Below, piece after piece: positions 1-8,932 of a stretch of DNA of 64,000 bases (its first letter is position 1; the number at the start of each line of letters is the position of its first letter). A model generated the notes under the pieces. The model had not been told where the DNA came from, searched no databases, and saw only the letters and a list, made by a program, of their open reading frames with translations. Source of the stretch: an uncultured Methanoregula sp. (GTDB lineage Archaea > Halobacteriota > Methanomicrobia > Methanomicrobiales > Methanospirillaceae); contig NZ_OY763919.1 of assembly GCF_963667735.1 (NCBI RefSeq), positions 992,001 through 1,056,000 of the forward strand, given 5' to 3'. Made by a program: the position numbers and the translations under genes.

Positions 1-445
1 TCTCGGCACTCTCGATGATGGACTCAACCAGGTCTTCGAATGCGGATGCCGTCTCATCGATAACGGTGGATGTCCCGAGCATACCATAACCACGGTCTAC
101 CACGCTCTTCTTGACTTTTGAAGACTCGATCTGGGGGACGACTACCCCCATGATGTTCTTGCTCTTCAGGTTGATCTGCGGCACTTCCTTGACGGAGAAT
201 GCTGCGGATTTCACTCCGATTGCACCTTCAACGGTGTTGGCGACGGCCATCATCTCGACGGCCCTGTCGTACTTCCTGAGAAGTTCGCCCCTGCTGTCCT
301 TTGCGTTTGCAAGGATCTTGAAAAATTCCAAGATCAGTCCATCGCGCTTCATCTTGAGGATCTTGTAGCCGCGCTCGGAGAGCTGGATCTTCCGCTTGAG
401 GTTGATCAGCTCCGAACGGGTTGGCTTGATATCGCGCAGCGCCAT
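1..445 (-). CDS. atpD: A-type ATP synthase subunit D, C-terminus cut by window edge
   Basis: Central rotor-stalk subunit of the A1Ao ATP synthase, on the cytoplasmic side. The visible 148 residues start MALRDIKPTRSELINLKRK and form a long basic, helical N-terminal stretch as in the V/A-type D subunit; the remaining roughly 60 residues expected for the family lie outside the window. It begins 6 bases after the atpB stop, so it is the promoter-distal gene of the operon transcribed leftward from about 8110. Assignment rests on the N-terminal sequence and on its position after atpA-atpB, the usual archaeal order. Confidence 0.95.
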   Translation of the reverse strand, partial: MALRDIKPTRSELINLKRKIQLSERGYKILKMKRDGLILEFFKILANAKDSRGELLRKYDRAVEMMAVANTVEGAIGVKSAAFSVKEVPQINLKSKNIMGVVVPQIESSKVKKSVVDRGYGMLGTSTVIDETASAFEDLVESIIESAE

Positions 446-451
446 GGATGC

Positions 452-1840
452 TTACTCCTTCTTTGCACCGGCCTTGATCTTGGGGTGGTACTTCTGGATG
501 AGTTCACGGTCGATACGGGTGAGCTGCTCAACCGGCAGCGTAGAGAGAAGGTCCCAGCCGATGGTGAGGGTGTCTTCGATCGTGCGGTCCTCGTCATACC
601 CCTGGCGGACGAAGCGGTTCTCAAAGAGATCCGCGAATTCGAGGAGCAGACGGTCACGCTCGGAGAGAGCATCCTTACCGACGATGGCCACGAGGCCGCG
701 GAGGTCGTTGCCTTCTGCATACCCAGCGTACATCTGGTCGGAGACCTTCTTGTGGTCGTCACGGGTCTTGCCCTTGCCGATACCAAGGTTCATCAGACGT
801 GACAGCGAGGGCAGTACGTTGATGGGCGGGTAAATACCCTTGCGGTGCAGATCACGGTTGACCACGATCTGTCCTTCGGTAATGTATCCCGTCAGGTCGG
901 GGATCGGGTGGGTGATATCGTCACCGGGCATCGTCAGGATCGGGATCTGGGTGACAGAACCCTTCTGGCCCTTGATCATACCGGCCCGCTCGTAGATACA
1001 GGCGAGGTCCGTGTACATGTATCCCGGGTAGCCACGGCGACCGGGCACCTCTTCACGAGCTGCACCGATCTGACGGAGCGCTTCACAGTAGTTGGTCATA
1101 TCTGTGAGGATAACCAGCACGTGCATACCAAGCTCGAAAGCGAGGTATTCTGCGGTGGTCAGGGCGAGACGCGGGGTGATGATACGCTCGACAGCCGGGT
1201 CGTCTGCAAGGTTGAGGAAGACGACGGCGTGCTCAAGTGCACCCGTGCGCTCGAAGTCCTGCATGAAGTAGTTCGCTTCTTCCTTGGTGATACCCATGGC
1301 AGCGAAGACTACTGCGAAACTCTCGGTTGAGCCGGGAACTTTTGCCTGCCGTGCGATCTGCAACGCAACATTGTTGTGCGGGAGACCTGCACCCGAGAAG
1401 ATCGGGAGCTTCTGGCCACGGACAAGGGTGTTGGTTCCGTCGATCGTTGAGATTCCGGTCTGGATGAAATCCGCGGGCATTCCCCGGGCGTACGGGTTGA
1501 TGGCCGCACCGGTGATGTCGAGGCGCTTCTCCGGGACAATCTCCGGGCCGCCGTCGATGGGTTTACCGCCACCGGACAGGATACGGCCGAGCATCTCACG
1601 GCCCACGGGCATCTTGATGGTCTCGCCGGTGAACCGGACTCCGCTGTCCTTCCCGATACCGGTTGTGGTCTCGAAGATCTGGACAACGACGAGATCGTCG
1701 CTCGTGTCGAGCACCTGGCCGCGCTTGATAGTGCCGTCGAAGAGAACAATGTTCACAAGTTCTCCATAGGCGATTGGCTCGGTCTTTTCGACAAAGACGA
1801 GGGGACCGGCAATCTTGCTAATCGTCCTGTATTCCTTCAT
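452..1840 (-). CDS. atpB: A-type ATP synthase subunit B
   Basis: Non-catalytic nucleotide-binding subunit of the A1 hexamer, 462 residues, the usual length. The beta-barrel start ([20 protein letters not shown]) and the conserved central ATPase core are present. At the P-loop position (about residues 150-157) the sequence is GAGLPHNN rather than GxxGxGKT, as expected for the regulatory rather than the catalytic subunit. Its ATG overlaps the atpA stop by 4 bases, suggesting translational coupling and equal stoichiometry with subunit A. Confidence 0.98.
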   Translation of the reverse strand: MKEYRTISKIAGPLVFVEKTEPIAYGELVNIVLFDGTIKRGQVLDTSDDLVVVQIFETTTGIGKDSGVRFTGETIKMPVGREMLGRILSGGGKPIDGGPEIVPEKRLDITGAAINPYARGMPADFIQTGISTIDGTNTLVRGQKLPIFSGAGLPHNNVALQIARQAKVPGSTESFAVVFAAMGITKEEANYFMQDFERTGALEHAVVFLNLADDPAVERIITPRLALTTAEYLAFELGMHVLVILTDMTNYCEALRQIGAAREEVPGRRGYPGYMYTDLACIYERAGMIKGQKGSVTQIPILTMPGDDITHPIPDLTGYITEGQIVVNRDLHRKGIYPPINVLPSLSRLMNLGIGKGKTRDDHKKVSDQMYAGYAEGNDLRGLVAIVGKDALSERDRLLLEFADLFENRFVRQGYDEDRTIEDTLTIGWDLLSTLPVEQLTRIDRELIQKYHPKIKAGAKKE

Positions 1841-3603
1841 GCTGCCGACCTCAGGGTGTTGAACTCAGCGTCCATCTGCTTCTCGATCTTGGCGAGTTCG
1901 GGCTTGTACTCCTTGATGAACTTGATCTGGGGCAATTCATTCTTTGCCTTGACTGTGTTGATCTGTGCCGGGCTGACACCAGCGAGCTGGGCTGCGTAGG
2001 CAAGGTCTGCGAAGGTCTTGATCGCCTTCATCATGTCGTACTGTTTCTTCATATCACAGAACGTGTCGACTGCGTCGTACGCATTCTGCTGGAGGAAAAT
2101 CTCACGGATCATACGGGCAACTTCAATTGTCACCTGCTCTGATTCGGGCAGGGCGTCGGAACCGACGAGCTGCACGATCTCCTGGAGTTCGGCTTCCTTC
2201 TGGAGAACTTCCATGGCCCAGGACCGGATCTTGTTCCAGTCGGGTGAGACTTCCCGGTCGTAATAGTCGTGGAGAGCCTCGAGATAGAGCGAGTATGAGT
2301 TGAGCCAGTTGATAGCCGGGAAGTGCCGGCGCTGGGAGAGTTTTGCATCCAGTGCCCAGAAGACTTTCACGATACGCAGGGTGTTCTGGGTGACCGGTTC
2401 CGAGAAGTCTCCGCCGGGTGGGGATACTGCCCCGATAACCGAGACCGACCCGGATGCCCCGTTGAGGGTCTCGACAAGGCCGGCCCGCTCGTAGAATTCC
2501 GAGAGACGGGCTGCAAGGTATGCAGGATATCCTTCTTCTCCGGGCATCTCTTCGAGACGCGAGGAGATCTCACGCATGGCTTCTGCCCAGCGGGAAGTCG
2601 AGTCTGCCATCAGGGATACGTCGTACCCCATGTCACGGAAGTATTCCGCGATGGTGATACCGGTGTATACCGATGCTTCACGGGCAGCGACCGGCATGTT
2701 GGAGGTGTTTGCGATGAGCACCGTCCGCTCCATGAGGGGCTTTCCGGACTTGGGGTCTTCGAGATGCGGGAACTCGGTCAGAACTTCCGTCATCTCGTTG
2801 CCGCGTTCACCGCAGCCGATGTAGACCACGATCTCGGCATCCGACCACTTGGCCAGCTGCTGCTGGGTAACGGTCTTGCCGCTCCCGAACGGGCCGGGAA
2901 TTGCGGCGGTACCGCCTTTTGCAATCGGGAAAAGACCGTCGAGGATACGCTGACCGGTGATCAGGGGAATCGTCGGATTCTTCTTCTCTCTCACGGGGCG
3001 GGGGACACGGACAGGCCAGCGCTGGATCATCGGGTATTCGCGGCCGTCTTCGAGAACACAGATGATCTCGTCAATGGTGAAGTCCCCGCTCTTGATCGTC
3101 TTGACAACGCCTGCCTTCACGTTGGGGGGGAGCATGATCTTCTGGACGATGTTCGTTTCCTGAACTTCGCCGAGGATCGCGCCCGGTTCGACCTTGTCAC
3201 CGGCTTTCACGACCGGCTTGAAGGTCCACTTCTTTTCATGGGAAAGGCCGGGAGCGGTTACACCACGCTGGATGAAGTTGCCCATCTTGTCCACGAGAAC
3301 TTCCAGAGGACGCTGGATGCCATCGTAGATACTGGTCAGGAGACCAGGACCAAGTTCAACCGCGAGCGACAGACCGGTGTTGGTGACCGGTTCACCCGGG
3401 CGGATACCTGACGTATCCTCGTATACCTGGATGATGACGCTATCGCCCTGGATCTTGATGACTTCTCCCATCAGCGCTTCTTTGCCGACCTTCACCACAT
3501 CGTACATGTGGGCGTCAAGGTTGACTGCCGTAACGACAGGGCCGGCGATCCTTTTCAGGACCCCTTGTTTTGTCTCTTTTGCTTGTTTTCCTTTTACTTC
3601 CAC
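1837..3603 (-). CDS. atpA: A-type ATP synthase subunit A (catalytic)
   Basis: Catalytic subunit of the A1 head; makes ATP from ADP and phosphate using the ion gradient. It has 588 residues, with an N-terminal barrel, the 'non-homologous' insertion typical of V/A-type A subunits (about residues 115-205), and a Walker A motif GPFGSGKT at about 237-244. There is no intein, although inteins occur in some archaeal atpA genes. It overlaps atpF by 10 bases and atpB by 4 bases. Confidence 0.98.
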   Translation of the reverse strand: MEVKGKQAKETKQGVLKRIAGPVVTAVNLDAHMYDVVKVGKEALMGEVIKIQGDSVIIQVYEDTSGIRPGEPVTNTGLSLAVELGPGLLTSIYDGIQRPLEVLVDKMGNFIQRGVTAPGLSHEKKWTFKPVVKAGDKVEPGAILGEVQETNIVQKIMLPPNVKAGVVKTIKSGDFTIDEIICVLEDGREYPMIQRWPVRVPRPVREKKNPTIPLITGQRILDGLFPIAKGGTAAIPGPFGSGKTVTQQQLAKWSDAEIVVYIGCGERGNEMTEVLTEFPHLEDPKSGKPLMERTVLIANTSNMPVAAREASVYTGITIAEYFRDMGYDVSLMADSTSRWAEAMREISSRLEEMPGEEGYPAYLAARLSEFYERAGLVETLNGASGSVSVIGAVSPPGGDFSEPVTQNTLRIVKVFWALDAKLSQRRHFPAINWLNSYSLYLEALHDYYDREVSPDWNKIRSWAMEVLQKEAELQEIVQLVGSDALPESEQVTIEVARMIREIFLQQNAYDAVDTFCDMKKQYDMMKAIKTFADLAYAAQLAGVSPAQINTVKAKNELPQIKFIKEYKPELAKIEKQMDAEFNTLRSAA

Positions 3604-3896
3604 AGATCAACACCCACCGATCTCTTGATTCTCTCCCGCATGGAGAGTCCCCCCTCTTCGCCTCCAATGGCAATCACCGTTGGTTTTACGGAGTTTTCCA
3701 GAGTAACGCGAAGTTTCCGGGGAATGCGGTCCATATCGCTGCTGTTGAGGACAAGGATGCCGACATCGTTGTCCGCGAGAACGCTGGTGACATGTTCGGT
3801 CAGTTTCTCGTCGTTCTCCGCAGCATAGGTCTTGCGGATGCCTGCGAGCCGGAACCCGAGGATGAACTCACTGTTGCCGATAACTGCGATCTCCAT
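3594..3896 (-). CDS. atpF: A-type ATP synthase subunit F
   Basis: Small rotor subunit of the central stalk, 100 residues, starting [20 protein letters not shown], the typical beginning of the V/A-type F subunit Rossmann-like fold. It starts directly after the atpC stop and runs 10 bases into atpA, consistent with one polycistronic message. Function is assigned by family and operon position. Confidence 0.95.
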   Translation of the reverse strand: MEIAVIGNSEFILGFRLAGIRKTYAAENDEKLTEHVTSVLADNDVGILVLNSSDMDRIPRKLRVTLENSVKPTVIAIGGEEGGLSMRERIKRSVGVDLWK

Positions 3897-4946
3897 TTAC
3901 ATCACCAGGTAATCCACGATCTTCTCCGAGGGGAGTTTTGACTCCTTTCCCCGTGCCAGCGCCCGCAGGTTGAAGACTTCGTACTTCTTCTTCTCCAGAT
4001 ACACGAGGATCGGGTGGATGGAGAACGGATTGCGCTTACTCATCTTCTCCATCTGGGCCAGCTGCACGCGGGTGAGCCGGGCCTCGATATCGTGGACCTG
4101 TGCCTTTCCTTTCAGTTCATCGAGCAGTGCGTGCAGGTCATCGTTGCGGATGTTGGCCTTGAGCATATCAATGAACTCGTTTGTGTCCTTGATGGCATTC
4201 AGGCTTGCAAAGTCCGTCACCGTGAGACTGCCGCCGGGGATGAACATATCGCGGGCATCCTCCTGGATGGTATCCGCTCGGAGCCGGAAGAGGGTTTTCA
4301 CGTTCTTGATGTCTATCTCGAGCTGGATATAGGCAAGGAACGGGGCTCCCCCTTTGACACCGGTCTTCGCATCGTTGATGATGTTTGCGTAGAGGTGCTT
4401 GTAGAGTTCATTCTCCATGTGGGAGAACGAGCCGGCTTCCTTTGCTGCGGGATACTCCCGTGCGAGCACCGGGTACATCCGGTGAGCCTTGAGCATCTCG
4501 ATGACCCGGTCGGGACTCTCCTCGGAGAGCATCCGGTCAAGGATAGTCTTGTCAAGGCTGCCGGCGGGAACAAGGATCTCCTTGATCTTACCGGGTTTCT
4601 CACCCTGCATCTTGCCCCGCAGGATGGTTAAGACATTCTGAATGTCCCAGCGCCGGAGATACACCTGCGTGAACTGTTTTAAGGTTCCGGGGGTGATCTC
4701 CTGAATCTTCTGGTATTCCTTGGCAAGGTTCCAGCTGAGCGCGACTTCGATCAAGTCGATTCCCTTGAACGTGGTCCCGAGCTCGTCGATCTCCTGTTTG
4801 TATTCGGTTTCTCCGATGATACGGGTGATTTCGGAGACGCTCATGTTGAGCATCCGCTGGTACTCCTCTTTGGGGAGGAGCTTGGATTTCCTCATCCGCA
4901 TCCTGGTACACACGTAAATGTACGGTGCTGAGATATTCACACCCAT
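3897..4946 (-). CDS. atpC: A-type ATP synthase subunit C
   Basis: V-type subunit d homologue, a funnel-shaped protein linking the central stalk to the membrane c-ring. It has 349 residues, almost wholly helical, with the N-terminal motif YIYVCTRMRMRKSKLL found in archaeal C subunits. It lies 12 bases downstream of atpE and directly upstream of atpF, the standard order. Confidence 0.95.
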   Translation of the reverse strand: MGVNISAPYIYVCTRMRMRKSKLLPKEEYQRMLNMSVSEITRIIGETEYKQEIDELGTTFKGIDLIEVALSWNLAKEYQKIQEITPGTLKQFTQVYLRRWDIQNVLTILRGKMQGEKPGKIKEILVPAGSLDKTILDRMLSEESPDRVIEMLKAHRMYPVLAREYPAAKEAGSFSHMENELYKHLYANIINDAKTGVKGGAPFLAYIQLEIDIKNVKTLFRLRADTIQEDARDMFIPGGSLTVTDFASLNAIKDTNEFIDMLKANIRNDDLHALLDELKGKAQVHDIEARLTRVQLAQMEKMSKRNPFSIHPILVYLEKKKYEVFNLRALARGKESKLPSEKIVDYLVM

Positions 4947-4958
4947 ACGCGGACCTCC

Positions 4959-5537
4959 TTATCCAAACAGGATATCAGATGCATCCTTCAACCCGGATTC
5001 CCAGACACGTGCAAGGAATGTGCGATAGCTGTAATCAATCTGCAGTGCACCCCCCTCACCTTCGATCAGGATCCCGCCGTCAATGTCGACCGGTTCGCCG
5101 ACCTTGAACCCGGCAAACTCAGCATGCTCGGCGAGGACTGCCTTTGCAGTCGGAACATCGCGGGCATTGCAGGAGATCGTACCGGAGGGGATCTCTTTCT
5201 TGGCCTCGGTGAGGAGTTTCTTGATGGCTTCACGATGGAAGCTTTCAGGGAGTGCGGCGATCTCTTTCCGGGTGGCCTCGTACACCTGGTCGAGGAGTGC
5301 TTTCTGCGTGTTGAGAAGCTCCCGCTTGACGAGCAGGTTTGCCGCCGAGACGTCCTGGCTGACAAGGTGGGTTGCCTGTTTTGCAACTTCCTCTTCGGCT
5401 GCGATCTTGATCGCGTCAGACTTCTTGGTGGCGGCTGCGAGAATCTGGTCTGCTTCGGCCTTAGATTCGGCCCTGACCTTATCCCCCTCGGATCTGCCTT
5501 TTGCCCTGATTTCTTCTACTACTGCTTCCAGTCCCAT
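4959..5537 (-). CDS. atpE: A-type ATP synthase subunit E
   Basis: Peripheral-stalk subunit that pairs with subunit H. It has 192 residues: a charged N-terminal helix rich in Glu, Lys and Ala (about residues 1-90) that would form the stalk coiled coil, then a globular C-terminal domain with the family-like segment DIDGGILIEGEGG. It follows atpK by 12 bases. Confidence 0.95.
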   Translation of the reverse strand: MGLEAVVEEIRAKGRSEGDKVRAESKAEADQILAAATKKSDAIKIAAEEEVAKQATHLVSQDVSAANLLVKRELLNTQKALLDQVYEATRKEIAALPESFHREAIKKLLTEAKKEIPSGTISCNARDVPTAKAVLAEHAEFAGFKVGEPVDIDGGILIEGEGGALQIDYSYRTFLARVWESGLKDASDILFG

Positions 5538-5549
5538 TGTCTGCTCCGT

Positions 5550-5813
5550 TTAGAACAACAGAAGGAGACCGACGACGAGACCGAAGATAACGATGGTTTC
5601 CGGAATAACGGTGAAGAGAAGGCCCAGACCGAAGAAGTCCTTGTTCTCGGCGATTGCACCGACTGCTGCTGCACCGATACCCATCTCAGCCACACCGGTA
5701 CCGACACCGGTAAGACCAACGGCAAGCCCGGCGCCGATTGCCTTCATTCCCATCTGCGATGCCTGAATCGTTGCGAGATCTGTTGCTGCTACTGCTACTA
5801 CTTCTGCTGCCAT
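5550..5813 (-). CDS. atpK: A-type ATP synthase membrane rotor subunit K (c-subunit)
   Basis: Proteolipid of the ion-translocating ring. It has 87 residues with two hydrophobic helices joined by a polar loop (AIAENKDF). The second helix carries the ion-binding carboxylate in TVIPETIVIFG. Only one hairpin is present, so this is the short c-subunit rather than the doubled or tripled forms seen in some methanogens. The sequence alone does not settle whether H+ or Na+ is coupled. Confidence 0.95.
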   Translation of the reverse strand: MAAEVVAVAATDLATIQASQMGMKAIGAGLAVGLTGVGTGVAEMGIGAAAVGAIAENKDFFGLGLLFTVIPETIVIFGLVVGLLLLF

Positions 5814-5816
5814 AAT

Positions 5817-7790
5817 TTAATCCTCCGTAAATTTTCTTTTCATTCCGAATGGAACGTACTTCTTGCCTCCACCTTTGTAGAACTTGGTGAAGAATTCAAC
5901 ATAGTGCAAACGGATCGAGTGGAGTCCGCCACCCAGGATGCCAAGTGCCAGGTTCAGGGTATGCCCGAGCAGGAAAATGATGACACCGACAAGGATGATG
6001 AACACACCGACAATAGTGAGATTTGCGAGCTGGGGCTTGATGAACATCCCGATTGCCATGTAATTGACGACCATCGCGATGGCAACGGATGAAAGCCCGA
6101 CTGCCACGAGACGTGCATAGGAGAGCACGTGGGAGATGATGGTGGGCAGTTCGATAACTTCAAGAACGGAATCCCATGCAATGCAGATGACACCGATAAG
6201 GATGAGCGCTCCTCCGATGAATGTGCCGACATTGAATCCGGCTGCCACAACCGGCAGTTTGGTAAGGTTCGGCATATACGGCATTGCCACGTTCGACCAG
6301 ATGGCGATGAGGATACCCCACATCACAGCGAGCCAGCCGAAATTGGCCACAACCGCCTTGGTGCGGTGGGTGCCGTGATCCTGCTTTGCGTGATTATACA
6401 TGCCAAGGACCCGGCCGAGCGTGATGTGCAGGATACCGATCCAGATGGACATGATCATCAGTGCGGGAATTGCCGGGCCAGCACCGCCTTCTGCGCCGCC
6501 ACCAATGAGCAGGTGTCGGGAGAAGATAATCGGGTGCCACGGGAGTTCGAATCCAAGACACTCGCTGAAAAGCAGACCAAATATGATGCTTGAGATGGCT
6601 GCATTCCGGAGCACTTTCAAGAACATCTGCCCGTCTTCGCCTTTCATCATCTTCCGCAGGCCAAAGCACATCAGAAGAAGAATCAGGCCGTAACCGACAT
6701 CCCCGAGAATCAGACCAAAGAAGATCGGGAACACGATGGCGAGCATCAGCGTCGGGTCGACTTCGGTGTACTTGGGGCGGGAATAAACGTCCATGAGCAT
6801 CTGTGCGGGTTTTGCAAAGTTCGGGTTGTTGTACTCAACCGGTACCGAGTCGTGCTCGAGATCGGTCGGGAGCACCGTGACATAGATTTTGCCACCGGTT
6901 ACCTGAACCAGCGAGTTGCTGACAGATTCGACCTTGTCCGAAGGAACCCACCCCTCTGCAACAAAGGTCTGTTTTGTTGTCGCAAACCGGAGCGGTGCTT
7001 CGGTCTGTTCGACTTCTGATTTCAGGTACTCCTCGCAGGCTGCAAGGAACTCGGCATGCTTCTTCTTGACATCCTCGAGTTTTACATTGATCCCGGCGAT
7101 CTCTTTTGCGAGTTCCTGGACCTGCCCTGAGTAGTAATCGAGACGCGACTGCGGGGAACCGGATTCTTCAGGAATGGAAACTGACTGGAACCCTGCCTCC
7201 TGGAGCGTGCGTTCGACTTCTCCCCGCTGTTCGTTTGGAACAACGACAACGAGGAAATTTTTCTCTTTGCCCTTGGAAAAGTGTATTTCACAGGGCACGG
7301 AAAGTGAAATTTCCGCTGGAACATAGCCGGCAAGGACCGTGAATCTTCTGTAACCGTGATACAGATCCAGGTCAACCGGAATGCTCACAAACGGGGTGAT
7401 CTCTCCAATCTTCTGCTCGAACTCCTTGAGTTTTGCGTCAAGTTTTGAGCGTCGGACCGTCAGATCCTCGACTTCCTGTTCAAGAACCGGAAGCTCCCGT
7501 TCGATCTTCGATTTCAGCTCGACCCGCTTGCAGGTATTAGCCGAATCGATCTCATCACACTGAACGGATACCGCACTCGTGATGGCCCGGATCTTGATGA
7601 GATCCGCGGACTTTTCGCTTGCTCCCGGAAGAGGTGTACCTATCTTAAAGCCCTCGTAGCCTTCCTGTCCCTGATCGACATATTCCTCGATGTGGAACAG
7701 ATTATGACGGTAGAGTTCCGTAATAACCGGGGCCATCTGGTCCCGCGAGGCTGCGATGAGGAGCCGGCTCATCTGCTCAGGCTTTAACAT
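5817..7790 (-). CDS. atpI: A-type ATP synthase subunit I (a-subunit)
   Basis: Stator membrane subunit forming the ion half-channels against the c-ring, 657 residues. The N-terminal half is soluble with coiled-coil segments (about residues 75-130 and 210-250) that contact the peripheral stalks. The C-terminal half has about seven to eight membrane helices, including SYARLVAVGLSSVAIA, which carries the essential arginine facing the c-ring. It overlaps atpH by 14 bases. Confidence 0.97.
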   Translation of the reverse strand: MLKPEQMSRLLIAASRDQMAPVITELYRHNLFHIEEYVDQGQEGYEGFKIGTPLPGASEKSADLIKIRAITSAVSVQCDEIDSANTCKRVELKSKIERELPVLEQEVEDLTVRRSKLDAKLKEFEQKIGEITPFVSIPVDLDLYHGYRRFTVLAGYVPAEISLSVPCEIHFSKGKEKNFLVVVVPNEQRGEVERTLQEAGFQSVSIPEESGSPQSRLDYYSGQVQELAKEIAGINVKLEDVKKKHAEFLAACEEYLKSEVEQTEAPLRFATTKQTFVAEGWVPSDKVESVSNSLVQVTGGKIYVTVLPTDLEHDSVPVEYNNPNFAKPAQMLMDVYSRPKYTEVDPTLMLAIVFPIFFGLILGDVGYGLILLLMCFGLRKMMKGEDGQMFLKVLRNAAISSIIFGLLFSECLGFELPWHPIIFSRHLLIGGGAEGGAGPAIPALMIMSIWIGILHITLGRVLGMYNHAKQDHGTHRTKAVVANFGWLAVMWGILIAIWSNVAMPYMPNLTKLPVVAAGFNVGTFIGGALILIGVICIAWDSVLEVIELPTIISHVLSYARLVAVGLSSVAIAMVVNYMAIGMFIKPQLANLTIVGVFIILVGVIIFLLGHTLNLALGILGGGLHSIRLHYVEFFTKFYKGGGKKYVPFGMKRKFTED

Positions 7791-8106
7791 GCAGCTGCTC
7801 CTTAAACCGCAAAACCAGCAGCTGCACTGCCTTTGAAAGGTTCTGTTCGCCTTTCGCCTTGAGTGCTGCTGCGCGCTGATTACCGCCTTTGATGATTTCA
7901 GCGTGCTTAAGTGCCGCCTGGTGCCGTGCTTCTTCCAGTTTCAGCTTTTTGTATTGTTCTGCATTGCTCTGCGCTTTTGTTACCAGATTATCAGCTTCGA
8001 GCTCGGCCTGAGAATGCTTCGTCTTCTTCTCTTCCTGAGCCTTGCTGATCATGGCCTGGTACTCTTCTTCAGCTTTCTTGATGTCTCTTAGGACCTCAGT
8101 CTTCAT
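7777..8106 (-). CDS. atpH: A-type ATP synthase subunit H
   Basis: Peripheral-stalk coiled-coil partner of subunit E, 109 residues and almost all charged helix (MKTEVLRDIKKAEEEYQAMI). It is the first gene of the ATP synthase operon. A strong ribosome binding site (GGAGGG on the minus strand, about 8111-8117) and a TATA box 45-55 bases upstream mark the operon start. Its 3' end overlaps atpI by 14 bases. Confidence 0.93.
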   Translation of the reverse strand: MKTEVLRDIKKAEEEYQAMISKAQEEKKTKHSQAELEADNLVTKAQSNAEQYKKLKLEEARHQAALKHAEIIKGGNQRAAALKAKGEQNLSKAVQLLVLRFKEQLHVKA

Positions 8107-8148
8107 CCAACCCTCCTCTCACGGCAGTACAATAATAGGTGAAAAAAA

Positions 8149-8160
8149 CCATATATGTAT
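8149..8160 (-). promoter_or_regulatory. TATA-box promoter of the ATP synthase operon
   Basis: The minus strand reads ATACATATATGG at this position, a good archaeal TATA element, about 45-55 bases before the atpH start in a 114-base gap. No second candidate of similar quality lies inside the operon. Confidence 0.6.
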
Positions 8161-8220
8161 TGTCATTTTCAATCAATTGGGCAGATCTCTCATAAAAACG
8201 CGGAGGAATCCAGGGAGATA

Positions 8221-8694
8221 TCAGTAAAATTCGGTTATTATCCGGTTTTTTATGTATCTTATGGTCGCATTTCCGGGCACACCGGAGATCTCAACACTTC
8301 CGGCATGCCCTGTCAATACGAGTCCGGTCAGCTCGTTACTGGAACAGATGAGATGCTGTTCCGGATGGGTGCCCCTGCGGATTGTACAACTGGTATTGAT
8401 GATGGGCCCGACCGACACAAGATAGGAAAAGCGTTTTGAGCCGGGATGATCTTTCGGGAGGACGATGAGGGGCATCCGGTATGTCCGGACAAACTCGGCA
8501 AGCATACAGGCCGGTTCAAGGGCCCCGCCTTCCGGCGCCGAGACGGCAACAATGTCATCTGGATCTACCGTCTGGCTGTACTCGCCGTCAAACGTCTCGA
8601 TACGCAGGCCGAACCGGTCGCCCACCCGTCCGGCAAGCAAAAAAGAGTGCTCCCCACTGATGAGCAGGAACTCATCAGCCAGTGGATAGATCAT
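8221..8694 (-). CDS. Conserved-looking hypothetical protein
   Basis: 157 residues, not recognised. It is soluble, with no signal peptide or membrane segment. The N-terminal half looks like beta strands (LISGEHSFLLAGRVGD, FGLRIETFDG); the middle holds a DPDDIVAVSAPEGG stretch and a Cys-containing helix (EPACMLAEFVRTYRMP). Its ATG overlaps the stop of the upstream zinc-ribbon gene by 4 bases (ATGA), so the two are probably translated together. It sits just upstream of the ATP synthase operon but has its own spacing from it. Confidence 0.75.
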   Translation of the reverse strand: MIYPLADEFLLISGEHSFLLAGRVGDRFGLRIETFDGEYSQTVDPDDIVAVSAPEGGALEPACMLAEFVRTYRMPLIVLPKDHPGSKRFSYLVSVGPIINTSCTIRRGTHPEQHLICSSNELTGLVLTGHAGSVEISGVPGNATIRYIKNRIITEFY

Positions 8695-8858
8695 AGTTCC
8701 TTAACGTCATCGGATCCGCAGTTGGGGCAGATCGGTTTCTTGTTCGGGTTGATGTTCAGGAACTTCTCCTCGCAGTCGTTGCAACGGTAGCTTTTCCCCT
8801 TCACCCGGTTATCGTCAAAATTGAGGTCCCCCGTTGGTCCCCCGCCGACAGTACACAC
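8691..8858 (-). CDS. Small zinc-ribbon protein (55 aa)
   Basis: Short gene with a GTG start (8856-8858) preceded at good spacing by GAGGTGATC on the minus strand. The product begins VCTVGGGPTGDLNFDD and carries two cysteine knuckles, YRCNDCEEKF and PICPNCGSDD, a CxxC...CxxC ribbon separated by about 17 residues, likely binding one zinc ion. Its TGA overlaps the ATG of the downstream hypothetical gene. The function is unknown; a rubredoxin-like or nucleic-acid-binding ribbon are both possible. Confidence 0.75.
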   Translation of the reverse strand: MCTVGGGPTGDLNFDDNRVKGKSYRCNDCEEKFLNINPNKKPICPNCGSDDVKEL

Positions 8859-8932
8859 CTTCGATCACCTCAATTGAGATCTTCACGGGAAGAATATAAG
8901 GGTATCTGACTTCTGTCGCGCCCTACCTGATC

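Noticed and set aside
2323..3411. 362-codon plus-strand frame opposite atpA
   Set aside because: Antisense shadow of atpA, which is certain; no start site.
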